Made by a program: the position numbers and the translations under genes. The notes under the pieces were generated by a model. The model ran no database searches. It worked only from the letters and a program-made list of their open reading frames with translations, and was not told the DNA's origin. Source: DASUPK01 sp963815665 (GTDB lineage: Bacteria; Actinomycetota; Thermoleophilia; Solirubrobacterales; 70-9). Taken from it: DNA of 64,000 nucleotides. Positions within the stretch are counted from its first letter, which is position 1; every line of letters begins with the position of its first letter. Shown here piece by piece: positions 57,024 to 64,000 of this stretch. Where the stretch lies: positions 186,001 to 250,000 of the forward strand of contig CAWFHN010000013.1 of assembly GCA_963815665.1 (NCBI GenBank). Direction: 5' to 3'.

Positions 57024-57949
57024 TTCAGGTCGATCACGAGCTGCGCGACGGTCTCCCCGACCTTGTCGAGCACCGCCGGGTCGAGCTTGTCGAGCGTGTC
57101 CTGGGTCCCGTTCTTGTAGGGATATGACCAGTCGATCAAGTCGATTGACGGCACGGCCGCCTGCAGGAAGGGAATGTGGTCGTCGATGATCGGCGTCTGG
57201 GTCGTATCCGGAAACAGGTCCTCGGTTCCCACCTGCTCCGCGGCGTGTCGCAGCTGCGCCCAGAGGTCCGGGCTCGAGTTGGTCTCCCGCGGGAAGTGCG
57301 CCCCTCGGTTGGCTATGTAGTCGAGCAGGATCATGTCCCCGACCTGACCTGGGTGGGCCGCCGCGTACGCCCTGGAGCCACGAAGCGCGCAGTACTGGAA
57401 GTCGCGGTCGTGGCAGCCAGGCGGCGCCTCCTCGCCGTCGAAGAGCACGAAGCGGATCTCGCGGTGGTCCTTGGGAAGCTCCGAGGGGAGGCGGCGGGCA
57501 AGCTCGATGAGGGCGGCAGTGCCGGCCGCGCTGTCGTTCGCCCCCACGAATCCCTTGGGCCGGTACTGGGTGTCGTAGTGGGCGCCGATCACGATCGCGG
57601 GCGCGCGGCCCGGCAGGACGCCCACGATGTTGCGAAGCCCTTCTTGCGGGCCCTTGCTCGGGAACGGCTCGAGGGCGCCGTTGGGGAGCATCGACCGGAC
57701 CTCATCCGCGAGCCGGCGAAGCTGCGGCGAGCCCGCGGGCCTGGGTCCCACCGCGACCTGGCGCTGGACCAGCGCCATGGCCCGAGCGCCGTCGAACCGG
57801 TTCGCCTGTCCAGAGTCGCTCGAGCTCCCGCATCCGGCGAGTACGAGCCCCACCAGCAGAAGCGCTGCCAGGCCAGGCTTAGGCCGCCTGCTTGCCCTTC
57901 CGCTTGACGCGGGACTTCGTTCCGATTGGCGGGACCGCCGGCTCGTCAT
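57017..57949 (-). CDS. M28 family metallopeptidase lipoprotein
   Basis: 310 residues. Basic N-terminus and hydrophobic helix ending in the lipobox LVLAGC, so anchored outside the membrane. M28 zinc ligands: His and Asp in IGAHYDTQY, Asp in GANDSAAG, Glu in FDGEEAPPG, Asp in MILLDYIANRG. The last ligand is normally His in a WHTxxDT segment; here it reads YKNGTQDT, with Asn at the His position. May be an altered or inactive aminopeptidase or glutaminyl cyclase. Its only usable start (ATG 57949) lies within the upstream gene (71-base overlap). Confidence 0.85.
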   Translation of the reverse strand: MTSRRSRQSERSPASSGRASRRPKPGLAALLLVGLVLAGCGSSSDSGQANRFDGARAMALVQRQVAVGPRPAGSPQLRRLADEVRSMLPNGALEPFPSKGPQEGLRNIVGVLPGRAPAIVIGAHYDTQYRPKGFVGANDSAAGTAALIELARRLPSELPKDHREIRFVLFDGEEAPPGCHDRDFQYCALRGSRAYAAAHPGQVGDMILLDYIANRGAHFPRETNSSPDLWAQLRHAAEQVGTEDLFPDTTQTPIIDDHIPFLQAAVPSIDLIDWSYPYKNGTQDTLDKLDPAVLDKVGETVAQLVIDLNQ

Positions 57950-58172
57950 GACGGCCGGAACGATCCCAGATCACGTCGGCCTCCGAGACGCCCTGCTTGC
58001 TGGCCTCGGCCTCCACCTCGCCCCAGGGGAGCTGGGCCTCGGGGAGATCGTCCCAGCGGGCCAGGTCGAGGGCCTCCAACGCGCCCTCCAGTGCCGGCCC
58101 CCGGTGCTCTTCGGAGCGGAGCACCGCCCTGACCACCTCGAGCTGCTTATCGCTGAACCGGACGACCCACAT
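57879..58172 (-). CDS. small protein of unknown function
   Basis: 97 residues beginning MWVVRFSDKQLEVVRAVLRSEEHRGPALEGALEALD, then an acidic middle and a basic tail (KSRVKRKGKQ). Cytoplasmic; no known domain. Overlaps the start of the M28 gene by 71 bases, so the two are likely coupled. Confidence 0.7.
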   Translation of the reverse strand: MWVVRFSDKQLEVVRAVLRSEEHRGPALEGALEALDLARWDDLPEAQLPWGEVEAEASKQGVSEADVIWDRSGRHDEPAVPPIGTKSRVKRKGKQAA

Positions 58173-58251
58173 GTGGCCTCCTCAGACCTCTGGCTTGCCG
58201 TGAAGCTAGACGCGTAAACGGACGGAAGGGAAAAGTCCTGCAAGCTGCGCA

Positions 58252-59541
58252 TCACGCGCTGCGGGAGTGGATTCGAACCGCTTCGATCCGGTTCTCGCGA
58301 ACCGACTCGACCCGGATCTCGAAGCCGTCGGCGGTGATCAAATCCCCCCTCTTCGGCAGTCGCCCGAGCTCGCCGAAGACGTAGCCGCCGACCGAGTTGT
58401 AGGCGTCGGTGTCCACGGGGAGCTCGATGCCGCGATCGGAGAGATCGCCGAGCGAGACGTGGCCGCGCACGTACCAGTCGCCGTTCGCAAGCTGGCGCAG
58501 TGACCCGGCCAGCGGGTCGGTCTCGTCCTCGATCTCCCCCACCACCTCCTCGAGGATGTCCTCGACGGTGACGATCCCCACGGTACGGCCGTACTCGTCG
58601 ACCACCACCCCCATCGACGAGCGCTGGCGCTGCAGCTCGGTGAGCAGGTCGTCGAGCGGCTTGGTTTCGGGGACGATCGGGGCGTCCCGGACCGCTCCCT
58701 CGATCTTCCCGTCCGGGCCCTCGCTCATCAGCAGCCGGACCAGGCGGAGCGCATGGACGATGCCCCGGACACGGTCGGCGTTGCCGTCCTCCACGACGAC
58801 CAGGCGGTTGTGGCCCGAGGAGGTGCAGAGCCCCAGGGCATCGGAGACGTTCGAGGAGTAGTTGACCGTGACCACGGCGGGGATCGGGGTCATCACCTCG
58901 CGGGCCTCCTGCTCGTGCAGATGGAAGACGCCGCGCAGCATCACGGCCTCGCCGGGGTCGAGCTTGCCGCCGACGGCCGACTGCGAGATCAGCACCTGCA
59001 GGTCCTCGGAGGTCGGCTGCTCCTCCAGCTCGCCGGGGCGCACCCCGAAGAGCCGCACGATCCCGTTGACCACCCAGGTGAGCGCGACCGTGAAGGGCGC
59101 GCTGGCCCGGCGGAACCAGCTCAGAGGCCTGCTCAGTCGGCGGGCGGTTCCCTCCGGACGGGAGATGGCGAGCAGCTTCGGGACCTGCTCCCCCACGGAG
59201 ATCTGCAGGGCGGTGACGAGGATGAACGCGATCGCGACCGAGATCGTCACCGCCACCCCGTGTGAGAGGGCGCCGAAGGCGGGTTTGATCAGGGAGGCGA
59301 CGGCGGGCTCGACCAGGGCGCCGATCCCGATCGAGGCCATCGTGATCCCGACCTGGCACGCGGAGAGGTACTCGTCGATCTGATCGAGCTGCTCCAGGAC
59401 AACCGATGCGGGCTTGCTGCCCTCGCTGGCCAGCTGCTCGAGGCGCGAGCGGCGAGAGCGAACCAGCGCGAACTCCGCGGCCACGAAGACGCCGTTGATC
59501 GCGATCAACACGAGCAGCAGAACGATGAGTGCGGCCGTCAT
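58252..59541 (-). CDS. CNNM/CorC family membrane protein with CBS domains (hemolysin C-like)
   Basis: 429 residues. N-terminal CNNM membrane domain with about three or four helices (LIVLLLVLIAINGVFVAAEFALVRSRRSRLE, IGIGALVEPAVASLIKP, ISVAIAFILVTALQISVGEQVPK). It is followed by a tandem CBS pair (AREVMTPIPAVVTVNYSSNVSDAL, RSSMGVVVDEYGRTVGIVTVEDILEEVVG) and a C-terminal CorC_HlyC domain (GDWYVRGHVSLGDLSDRGIEL). Probably a Mg/Co transport or ion-homeostasis protein. Repeat copy C lies 29 bases upstream of the start. Confidence 0.92.
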   Translation of the reverse strand: MTAALIVLLLVLIAINGVFVAAEFALVRSRRSRLEQLASEGSKPASVVLEQLDQIDEYLSACQVGITMASIGIGALVEPAVASLIKPAFGALSHGVAVTISVAIAFILVTALQISVGEQVPKLLAISRPEGTARRLSRPLSWFRRASAPFTVALTWVVNGIVRLFGVRPGELEEQPTSEDLQVLISQSAVGGKLDPGEAVMLRGVFHLHEQEAREVMTPIPAVVTVNYSSNVSDALGLCTSSGHNRLVVVEDGNADRVRGIVHALRLVRLLMSEGPDGKIEGAVRDAPIVPETKPLDDLLTELQRQRSSMGVVVDEYGRTVGIVTVEDILEEVVGEIEDETDPLAGSLRQLANGDWYVRGHVSLGDLSDRGIELPVDTDAYNSVGGYVFGELGRLPKRGDLITADGFEIRVESVRENRIEAVRIHSRSA

Positions 59542-59569
59542 GTTCTCTGCCCGGCTTCAGGCTGCCGTA

Positions 59570-59604
59570 ATGCGAGGGCGCGCGTAAGCGCGCCCCGTTT
59601 AATG
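59570..59604 (+). repeat. dispersed hairpin repeat, copy C
   Basis: ATGCGAGGGCGCGCG followed by TAAGCGCGCCCCGTTTAATG; the stem GGGCGCGC/GCGCGCCC is a perfect 8 bp with a GTAA loop. It lies between the CNNM start and the end of the GMC gene. The other 120 bases of this gap show nothing. Confidence 0.7.
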
Positions 59605-59695
59605 TGGCTCACGCCCCATCGGGCGCACGTACTTCGAGGGAGGTCGTCGTCGGTCACTGGCGACGAGCGAAGGCTACCGGACGCCCACCACGAAA

Positions 59696-61408
59696 CTACG
59701 GATCGTTGTCGGGCCCGATCACTCGCGTGCCGATGATCTCCCGAGGAGTGCGCGGCCTGAAGCCCGGCGGCGCGACCGGGAGCCCGAGGTCGGGGGATCG
59801 CGCGACCAGCTCGGACATCGCCCGCTCGCAGACCGCCGAGATGGTCAGCGAGGGATTGACCCCCAGGCTGGTCGGGATCGCCGAGGAGTCCATGCAGAAC
59901 AGCCCCTCGTACCCGAAGGCCTCGCAGCGATGATCGACGACCCCGAGGTCCGCGGAGTCCGCCATCCGGCACCCCCCGAGCGGATGGGCCGCATACGCGC
60001 CCCTCGTCTCGGAGAGCTTCAGGAAGCGCCCGAGCCCCGCCCTCGCGAGGACGCCCTGGATCGCGTCGTTGGCGGCCTCACGGACCGCCACCGACTGATC
60101 GGAGAGGTCGTAGTCGAAGAGGCCGATGCCGACCGGCCCGGGGCCGGTGCGGACGGCGTCCCCGCCGGTGGGCGGCGGCAGATAGAAGGTGCCGTCGCTC
60201 GTGTCCTCGACCATGGCGAGGATCTCGATGTGGCGGCTCCAGGTCGCGATCGAGCGCTTCTTCTCGCGGCCCCAGAAGCTCGGCTCCTCCCCGTTGCCGC
60301 GCCCGTCGTCGTAGAGGAAGTTGGTGAGCTGCGAGAGGTAGATCTCCTGGAGGGTGAAGCGGGTGCCGTCGTGCTCGTGGCCCGGCCGGCCCGCGTACCA
60401 GTCGTAGCTCATCGTCGTGATCGGCTTGCCCTTGAAGAAGTCCGAGTAGCCGGGCAGTCCGAGCAGCTCGGACACCTTGCTCTCGTCGTCGTACTCGATC
60501 GCGGCAACGTGGTCGCCGTTCACCCCCAGGTGCCGGCCGAGGTGCGATGAGAGGGACGGGAGGGCGAGACTCCGCTTCGAGCGGAGGAGGATCACCGGCG
60601 TCCCCATCGCGCCGGCGGCCATGATCAGGACCTTGCATTCGATGTCGGGGGCCTCGGGGCCCTGCTGCTTGGTTTCCGGATCGATCGTGGCCGCCTTGAC
60701 GACGTAGCGATACGGCCGTGAGCTCGACTGCTTGATCTCGTCCACCTGCACCAGCGGCCGAACCTCCACCCCCGCCGCCTCGGCGGACGCCAGGTAGTTG
60801 GTGATCAGGGAGTTCTTCGCCCCGAAGATGCAGCCCGTATGGCACCACTTCGCGTCGACGCAGCGCTCCTGGTTGATGGCCACCGGTACGCGGTCGCAGG
60901 TGTGGCCCGCGCGATCGAGGGTCGCTGCCCAGAGGCCCCCCGACTTGGAGATCTGGTTCCAGGCCGGCTGGTTGACCCGGAGCCCGGCCTCGGCCCGGGC
61001 GTAGAAGGGATTCAGGGAGGCCCGGCTGATCGAATCGGGCCAGATGCGACGGTCGGGCCCGTCATCGGGGCGGTGGTCGCGCCGCTCGAAGATCTCGCTC
61101 GGCGCCCGCAGCGATGCCGCCAGGTAGAGATTCGAACCGCCGCCCACGAGGTTGGCCGCCACCACCTGCGCACTCGACCCCTTGGAGACCGCGCTCTGGC
61201 CCTCGCCCTGGACCAGCTCGTAGCAATCAGAGAGATGGCCCACGTCCATCGACTGGCGGAAGTCCGTGTGTCCCTTGCGCACGCCCCGCTCCAGGACCAG
61301 GATGCTCGGGTCCTGGCCGGCGGCCCGGTAGAGCTCCGACAGGCGCCAGGCCGCAATCGAGCCGCCGAACCCGGATCCGACGATGCAGACGTCCACCCGC
61401 TCTGTCAC
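59696..61408 (-). CDS. GMC oxidoreductase (cholesterol-oxidase-like)
   Basis: 570-residue FAD enzyme. N-terminal FAD-binding CIVGSGFGGSIAAWRLSELY, Cys segment CVDAKWCHTGCIFGAKNSL, then AAGAMGTPVILLRSKRS and the C-terminal AYAAHPLGGCRMADSADLGVVDHRCEAFG with the conserved His, plus SLGVNPSLTISAVCERAM. No own signal peptide. It overlaps its Tat-exported partner gene by 4 bases, suggesting piggyback export as in membrane-linked gluconate dehydrogenases. Substrate unknown. Confidence 0.9.
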   Translation of the reverse strand: MTERVDVCIVGSGFGGSIAAWRLSELYRAAGQDPSILVLERGVRKGHTDFRQSMDVGHLSDCYELVQGEGQSAVSKGSSAQVVAANLVGGGSNLYLAASLRAPSEIFERRDHRPDDGPDRRIWPDSISRASLNPFYARAEAGLRVNQPAWNQISKSGGLWAATLDRAGHTCDRVPVAINQERCVDAKWCHTGCIFGAKNSLITNYLASAEAAGVEVRPLVQVDEIKQSSSRPYRYVVKAATIDPETKQQGPEAPDIECKVLIMAAGAMGTPVILLRSKRSLALPSLSSHLGRHLGVNGDHVAAIEYDDESKVSELLGLPGYSDFFKGKPITTMSYDWYAGRPGHEHDGTRFTLQEIYLSQLTNFLYDDGRGNGEEPSFWGREKKRSIATWSRHIEILAMVEDTSDGTFYLPPPTGGDAVRTGPGPVGIGLFDYDLSDQSVAVREAANDAIQGVLARAGLGRFLKLSETRGAYAAHPLGGCRMADSADLGVVDHRCEAFGYEGLFCMDSSAIPTSLGVNPSLTISAVCERAMSELVARSPDLGLPVAPPGFRPRTPREIIGTRVIGPDNDP

Positions 61409-62055
61409 GGCAAGTACCCCCTCTCGGTCCGCTCCCGGCTGAGCTGCCGGCCGTAGGAGAAGTCGCGGTACCCCTCGGGTGCGGTCCCCGGATGGCCCAT
61501 GACGCGATAGCCCGAGGCCGTCTCCGACGTCGGATTGATCTGCGTGGCGGCGGCGCAGAAGGCCGTGAAGGCGACCGCCGCAGCGGCCTCCCAGACGGCC
61601 CGGGTCGGATTGGAGAAGGCGAGCCCCGTCAGGCAGACCCGCTCGCGCCTCTCGTAGGAGAGATGGAGGAAATCCCCACCCCTGGTCACCGCAAACGCCT
61701 CGAGCTCGGCGAGGAACGGGGCGACGAGCACCGTGAAGCCGAGCCTCGGGTCCTGGCCGAGCAGCAACGCGTCGGCCTCGACCGCGCCCGGATCGGGATC
61801 GACGCCCGCGATCGCCTTCGGGTGGATCTCGTGACCGAGGTCGGTGACGCTCGCGGCGCGACCCGGGATCAGCGTGTCGTAGAACGCCTGCATGGTCCCG
61901 TCCTGGAGCGGGACGTTCGCGTGCGCCTTCCCCGGCACGGCCATCCGCGCCGCGATGGGCACGGCGCTCGCGATCAAAGCCCCGGCGCCGAGGACGCCCG
62001 CGCGCTGCACGAACTGCCGCCGAGACAGCTCAGCGCCCACCGCGCCGCGGATCAT
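61405..62055 (-). CDS. Tat-exported small subunit-like protein of a GMC dehydrogenase (gluconate 2-dehydrogenase subunit 3-like)
   Basis: 216 residues from ATG 62055, chosen for GGAGG five bases upstream (ATG 62067 is alternative). Twin-arginine signal SRRQFVQRAGVLGAGALIASAVPIAARM, followed by LQDGTMQAFYDTLIPGRAAS, a pattern of the gluconate_2-dh3/DUF5987 group, and two Cys. It may carry the adjacent GMC subunit across the membrane. Divergent from the secreted protein gene at 62135. Confidence 0.8.
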   Translation of the reverse strand: MIRGAVGAELSRRQFVQRAGVLGAGALIASAVPIAARMAVPGKAHANVPLQDGTMQAFYDTLIPGRAASVTDLGHEIHPKAIAGVDPDPGAVEADALLLGQDPRLGFTVLVAPFLAELEAFAVTRGGDFLHLSYERRERVCLTGLAFSNPTRAVWEAAAAVAFTAFCAAATQINPTSETASGYRVMGHPGTAPEGYRDFSYGRQLSRERTERGYLP

Positions 62056-62134
62056 CCTGTCCTCCATACCCCGCCGCGAACGTACCAGGAAGTGGCACAC
62101 CGGGACCCGGTTCCGGGTAGTGTCACCGCGGGGT

Positions 62135-62674
62135 ATGTGGAATCGAGCGACAGCGATCGTCGTTGGGGTCTTGATGCTGTGCGCCGCACCCGCTGCAGCG
62201 CAGCAGCCTGCGGGCCCGTATGCGCCGTGGGACGGGTCCAACCCGTTCAAGTGCGCGATTCAGGACGTCGGCACGGGCACCGACTTTCCCGACCCCGGCG
62301 CCGACCCCTTCTGCGTCGAGTTCGACAAGACGCAGCAGAACGTCACCGGCCTCGGCATCGTCGACTTCCTCTCGAACGAGCCGGCGAGGACGGCCGCCGC
62401 GGTCAACAAGTGCTTCTACTTCCAGAGCGACCATTGGACCGGCTCGATCGTGCAGGGCGCGGCGCCGGAGCTCTGGCACTGGGACGGCCAGTACTTCTTC
62501 GACAAGGCGACCGGCGCGGGCGGCGTGAACATCCAGAACCTGCGCTTCCTGGGGCAGCCCGCGAGCTTCCCGCCGGGCACCCTGCCGGCGCAGTTCGCGC
62601 CCTACTTCGACCAGGGGGGCGGCGGCGCCTACGTCGCCGGCGACGTCCCGGTCGATCCGGGCTGCGCCGCCTAG
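62135..62674 (+). CDS. secreted protein of unknown function
   Basis: 179 residues with signal peptide (NRATAIVVGVLMLCAAPAAAQQ) and mature part PWDGSNPFKCAIQDVGTGTDFPDPGADPFCVEFDKTQQNVTGLG. Four Cys are spaced so two disulfides are possible (two near the N-terminus, one in NKCFYFQSDHW, one at the C-terminal GCAA). Aromatic and Asp-rich. No known family. Divergent from the Tat protein, suggesting a shared promoter region. Confidence 0.75.
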   Translation: MWNRATAIVVGVLMLCAAPAAAQQPAGPYAPWDGSNPFKCAIQDVGTGTDFPDPGADPFCVEFDKTQQNVTGLGIVDFLSNEPARTAAAVNKCFYFQSDHWTGSIVQGAAPELWHWDGQYFFDKATGAGGVNIQNLRFLGQPASFPPGTLPAQFAPYFDQGGGGAYVAGDVPVDPGCAA

Positions 62675-62702
62675 GTCAGGAAGCACCGCGGCCTGGCAGC
62701 CG

Positions 62703-62981
62703 CTACACGAGCCCCTCGACCTTCTTCGCCAGTTCGAAGTCGTTCTCGGTGATACCGCCCTGCGAGTGGGTCGAGATCGCCACCTCGACCTGACTCCAGG
62801 AGATCGCGATGTCCGGGTGGTGGTTCATCTCCTCGGCTGGCCCGACGATCGAGTCGACGAACTCCACCGACCCCTTGAAGTCCCCGCGATCGAAGCTCTT
62901 GACGATGTACTCGCCGCGCTGGCGCCAGCCGTCCAGGCCCTTGAGGCCTTCCTTGATCTCCTCGTCGCTCAGAAGTGCCAT
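62703..62981 (-). CDS. 4a-hydroxytetrahydrobiopterin dehydratase (pterin-4a-carbinolamine dehydratase)
   Basis: 92 residues, typical length. Family motif EEMNHHPDIAISWSQVEVAISTHSQGGITENDFELAKK includes the conserved His-His-Pro and Thr-His. The cytoplasmic enzyme recycles pterin after aromatic amino-acid hydroxylation or acts as a moonlighting homologue. Divergent from the BtuF-like gene by only 9 bases. Confidence 0.94.
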   Translation of the reverse strand: MALLSDEEIKEGLKGLDGWRQRGEYIVKSFDRGDFKGSVEFVDSIVGPAEEMNHHPDIAISWSQVEVAISTHSQGGITENDFELAKKVEGLV

Positions 62982-62990
62982 ATTCGTTGG

Positions 62991-63896
62991 GTGCGAATCG
63001 CGAGTCTGGTCCCGTCCGCGACAGAGATGCTATTCGCCCTTGGGCTGGGCGATCAAGTCGTCGCGGTCACTCACGAGTGCGATTACCCGGCGAAGGCGGC
63101 ATCCAAGCGCCACCTGACCCGCAGCCTCGTTCCCGAGGGACTCTCGGCGGGCGAGATCGACGCCGCGGTCAGGCGCCTGACCGGCGAGGGCAAGCACCTC
63201 TACGCGCTCGACGAGGATGCGCTGGCCGAGCTGGAGGTCGACCTGATCGTCACCCAGGCCGTCTGTGAGGTCTGCGCGGTCTCCTTCGACGACGTGGTGG
63301 CCGTGGCGGACCGCCTGCCCAGCCGGCCCAGGGTGATCTCCCTCGACCCGTCGAATCTCGACGAGGTGCTGGCGGACATCCCGCGCCTGGGCGAGGCGAC
63401 AGGGCTCGCCGATCGCGCGGCTTCTCTTCGCGATGACCTCGAGCGGCGCCTGGAGGAGGTTCGCCGGGCCGTGGGAGGCGCTCCTCGACCGAGCGTGCTG
63501 GCCCTTGAATGGCTCGACCCCCCGTTCATCGGCGGCCACTGGGTTCCGGAGATGATCGAGATCGCGGGCGGAAGGGACGTTCTCGGCGTCGCCGGTGTGA
63601 AGTCGCGCACCGCCGAGTGGGACGAGATCGCGGCCGCGAGGCCCGAGGTGATCGTGGCGATGCCCTGCGGGTGGGATGCCGGTCAGGCGCGGGCCGAGGT
63701 CGACGGACACCCCGCCGAGATGGCGGCGATCGGCGCGGATCGCATCTGGGCGGTGGATGCCGCGGCCTCCTTCTCACGTCCCGGGCCACGCTTGGTCGAG
63801 GGCACGGAGCTGCTCGCCCATCTCCTCCACCCGGATAGGGTTGACGCGCCCGCGGGCGTTTCGTTCGAGCGGGTGGAGGAGAGATCATGGGCTTGA
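62991..63896 (+). CDS. cobalamin/ABC-type substrate-binding protein without signal peptide (BtuF-like)
   Basis: 301 residues from GTG 62991. BtuF-type fold: RIASLVPSATEMLFALGLGDQVVAVTHECDYPA, then DLIVTQAVCEVCAVSFDD and VLALEWLDPPFIGGHWVPEMIEIAGG, IAAARPEVIVAMPCGWDA. No signal peptide or lipobox, so it seems cytoplasmic, as in the group often named cobalamin-binding proteins. The GTG is nine bases from the divergent pterin dehydratase. Coupled to the next gene (10-base overlap). Confidence 0.88.
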   Translation: MRIASLVPSATEMLFALGLGDQVVAVTHECDYPAKAASKRHLTRSLVPEGLSAGEIDAAVRRLTGEGKHLYALDEDALAELEVDLIVTQAVCEVCAVSFDDVVAVADRLPSRPRVISLDPSNLDEVLADIPRLGEATGLADRAASLRDDLERRLEEVRRAVGGAPRPSVLALEWLDPPFIGGHWVPEMIEIAGGRDVLGVAGVKSRTAEWDEIAAARPEVIVAMPCGWDAGQARAEVDGHPAEMAAIGADRIWAVDAAASFSRPGPRLVEGTELLAHLLHPDRVDAPAGVSFERVEERSWA

Positions 63897-64000
63897 ACTG
63901 GGCCGAGCACACCCTCGAGATCGATGCGCCCATCGAGACCTGCTACGCCGCGATCATCGACTATGAGACCTTCCCCGCCTGGCAGGGCGCCGTCGTCGAC
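63887..64000 (+). CDS. SRPBCC family protein, truncated by the right edge
   Basis: 38 residues visible from ATG 63887, preceded by GGAGGAGA. Reads WAEHTLEIDAPIETCYAAIIDYETFPAWQGAVVD, the usual N-terminal strand and helix of polyketide-cyclase/COQ10-like SRPBCC proteins. The rest lies outside the window. Overlaps the end of the BtuF-like gene by 10 bases. Confidence 0.85.
   Translation, partial: MGLNWAEHTLEIDAPIETCYAAIIDYETFPAWQGAVVD

Noticed and set aside
1..64000. tRNA, rRNA, riboswitch, prophage, insertion sequence or toxin-antitoxin genes
   Set aside because: Looked for cloverleaf-like sequences, transposase and integrase motifs and classical riboswitch cores by eye; none was convincing, though small structured RNAs could be missed without a covariance search.

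Overview
The window is a high-GC (roughly two thirds G+C), densely packed bacterial chromosome segment. GTG and TTG starts are common, and ATGA or GTGA overlaps couple many genes. The gene mix points to Actinomycetota, most likely the class Thermoleophilia (Solirubrobacterales or relatives). This is inferred from the PxKF-type secreted repeat protein, lysine/arginine-rich C-terminal tails on exported proteins, a MarP-like protease, an F420/flavin LLM oxidoreductase, HxlR, and AddAB-type recombination proteins. No rRNA, tRNA, CRISPR array, phage or transposase gene was seen, so this looks like ordinary core and accessory chromosome.

Layout. 1-8.0 kb (minus strand): an L-arabinose operon with substrate-binding protein, permease, ATPase, araB, araA, araD and a G1P dehydrogenase (araM) that runs off the left edge. 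8.1-10.0 kb: galT-galK. 10.0-11.1 kb: tatA, a SufT/MIP18-like Fe-S assembly protein and small proteins. 11.1-12.9 kb: fxsA, an unknown gene and a HAD hydrolase, coupled by ATGA overlaps. 13.1-14.9 kb: a secreted repeat protein. 15.5-22.7 kb: addB-addA and a gamma-glutamylcyclotransferase-like gene. 22.7-26.2 kb: HxlR regulator, MarP-like protease and a class B penicillin-binding protein. 26.2-30.4 kb: small envelope proteins, an FHA protein and a partner-switching pair (STAS antagonist plus a GAF-SpoIIE-HATPase protein). 30.4-35.0 kb: glutamate synthase large subunit.

35.3-46.2 kb: small cupin and SnoaL genes, then the aspartate-family genes. thrB is followed by a coupled membrane protein with a strict Ser-x-x repeat, and lysA-hom-thrC forms a minus-strand operon. 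A large S8-like FG-GAP exoprotein lies between the two groups. 46.2-49.0 kb: alpha/beta hydrolase, a membrane-anchored low-complexity protein and an M23 peptidase. 49.0-57.0 kb: fatty-acid degradation genes (acyl-CoA dehydrogenase, thiolase, 3-hydroxyacyl-CoA dehydrogenase). Two of these have similar palindromic operator-like sites. Between them are a CWB2 protein, an MBL hydrolase, an LLM oxidoreductase and an AlkA-like glycosylase. 57.0-64.0 kb: an M28 lipoprotein, a CNNM/CorC protein, a GMC oxidoreductase with a Tat-exported partner, pterin dehydratase, a BtuF-like protein and a partial SRPBCC gene at the right edge.

The most unusual observations are four. One is a dispersed ~34-bp hairpin repeat, with four copies next to unrelated genes, one of which affects the choice of lysA start. 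The second is the 21-unit Ser-x-x repeat protein translationally coupled to thrB. The third is a GAF-SpoIIE-HATPase gene whose coding signal extends far upstream of any canonical start codon. The fourth is a probable shared TetR-type operator upstream of beta-oxidation genes.
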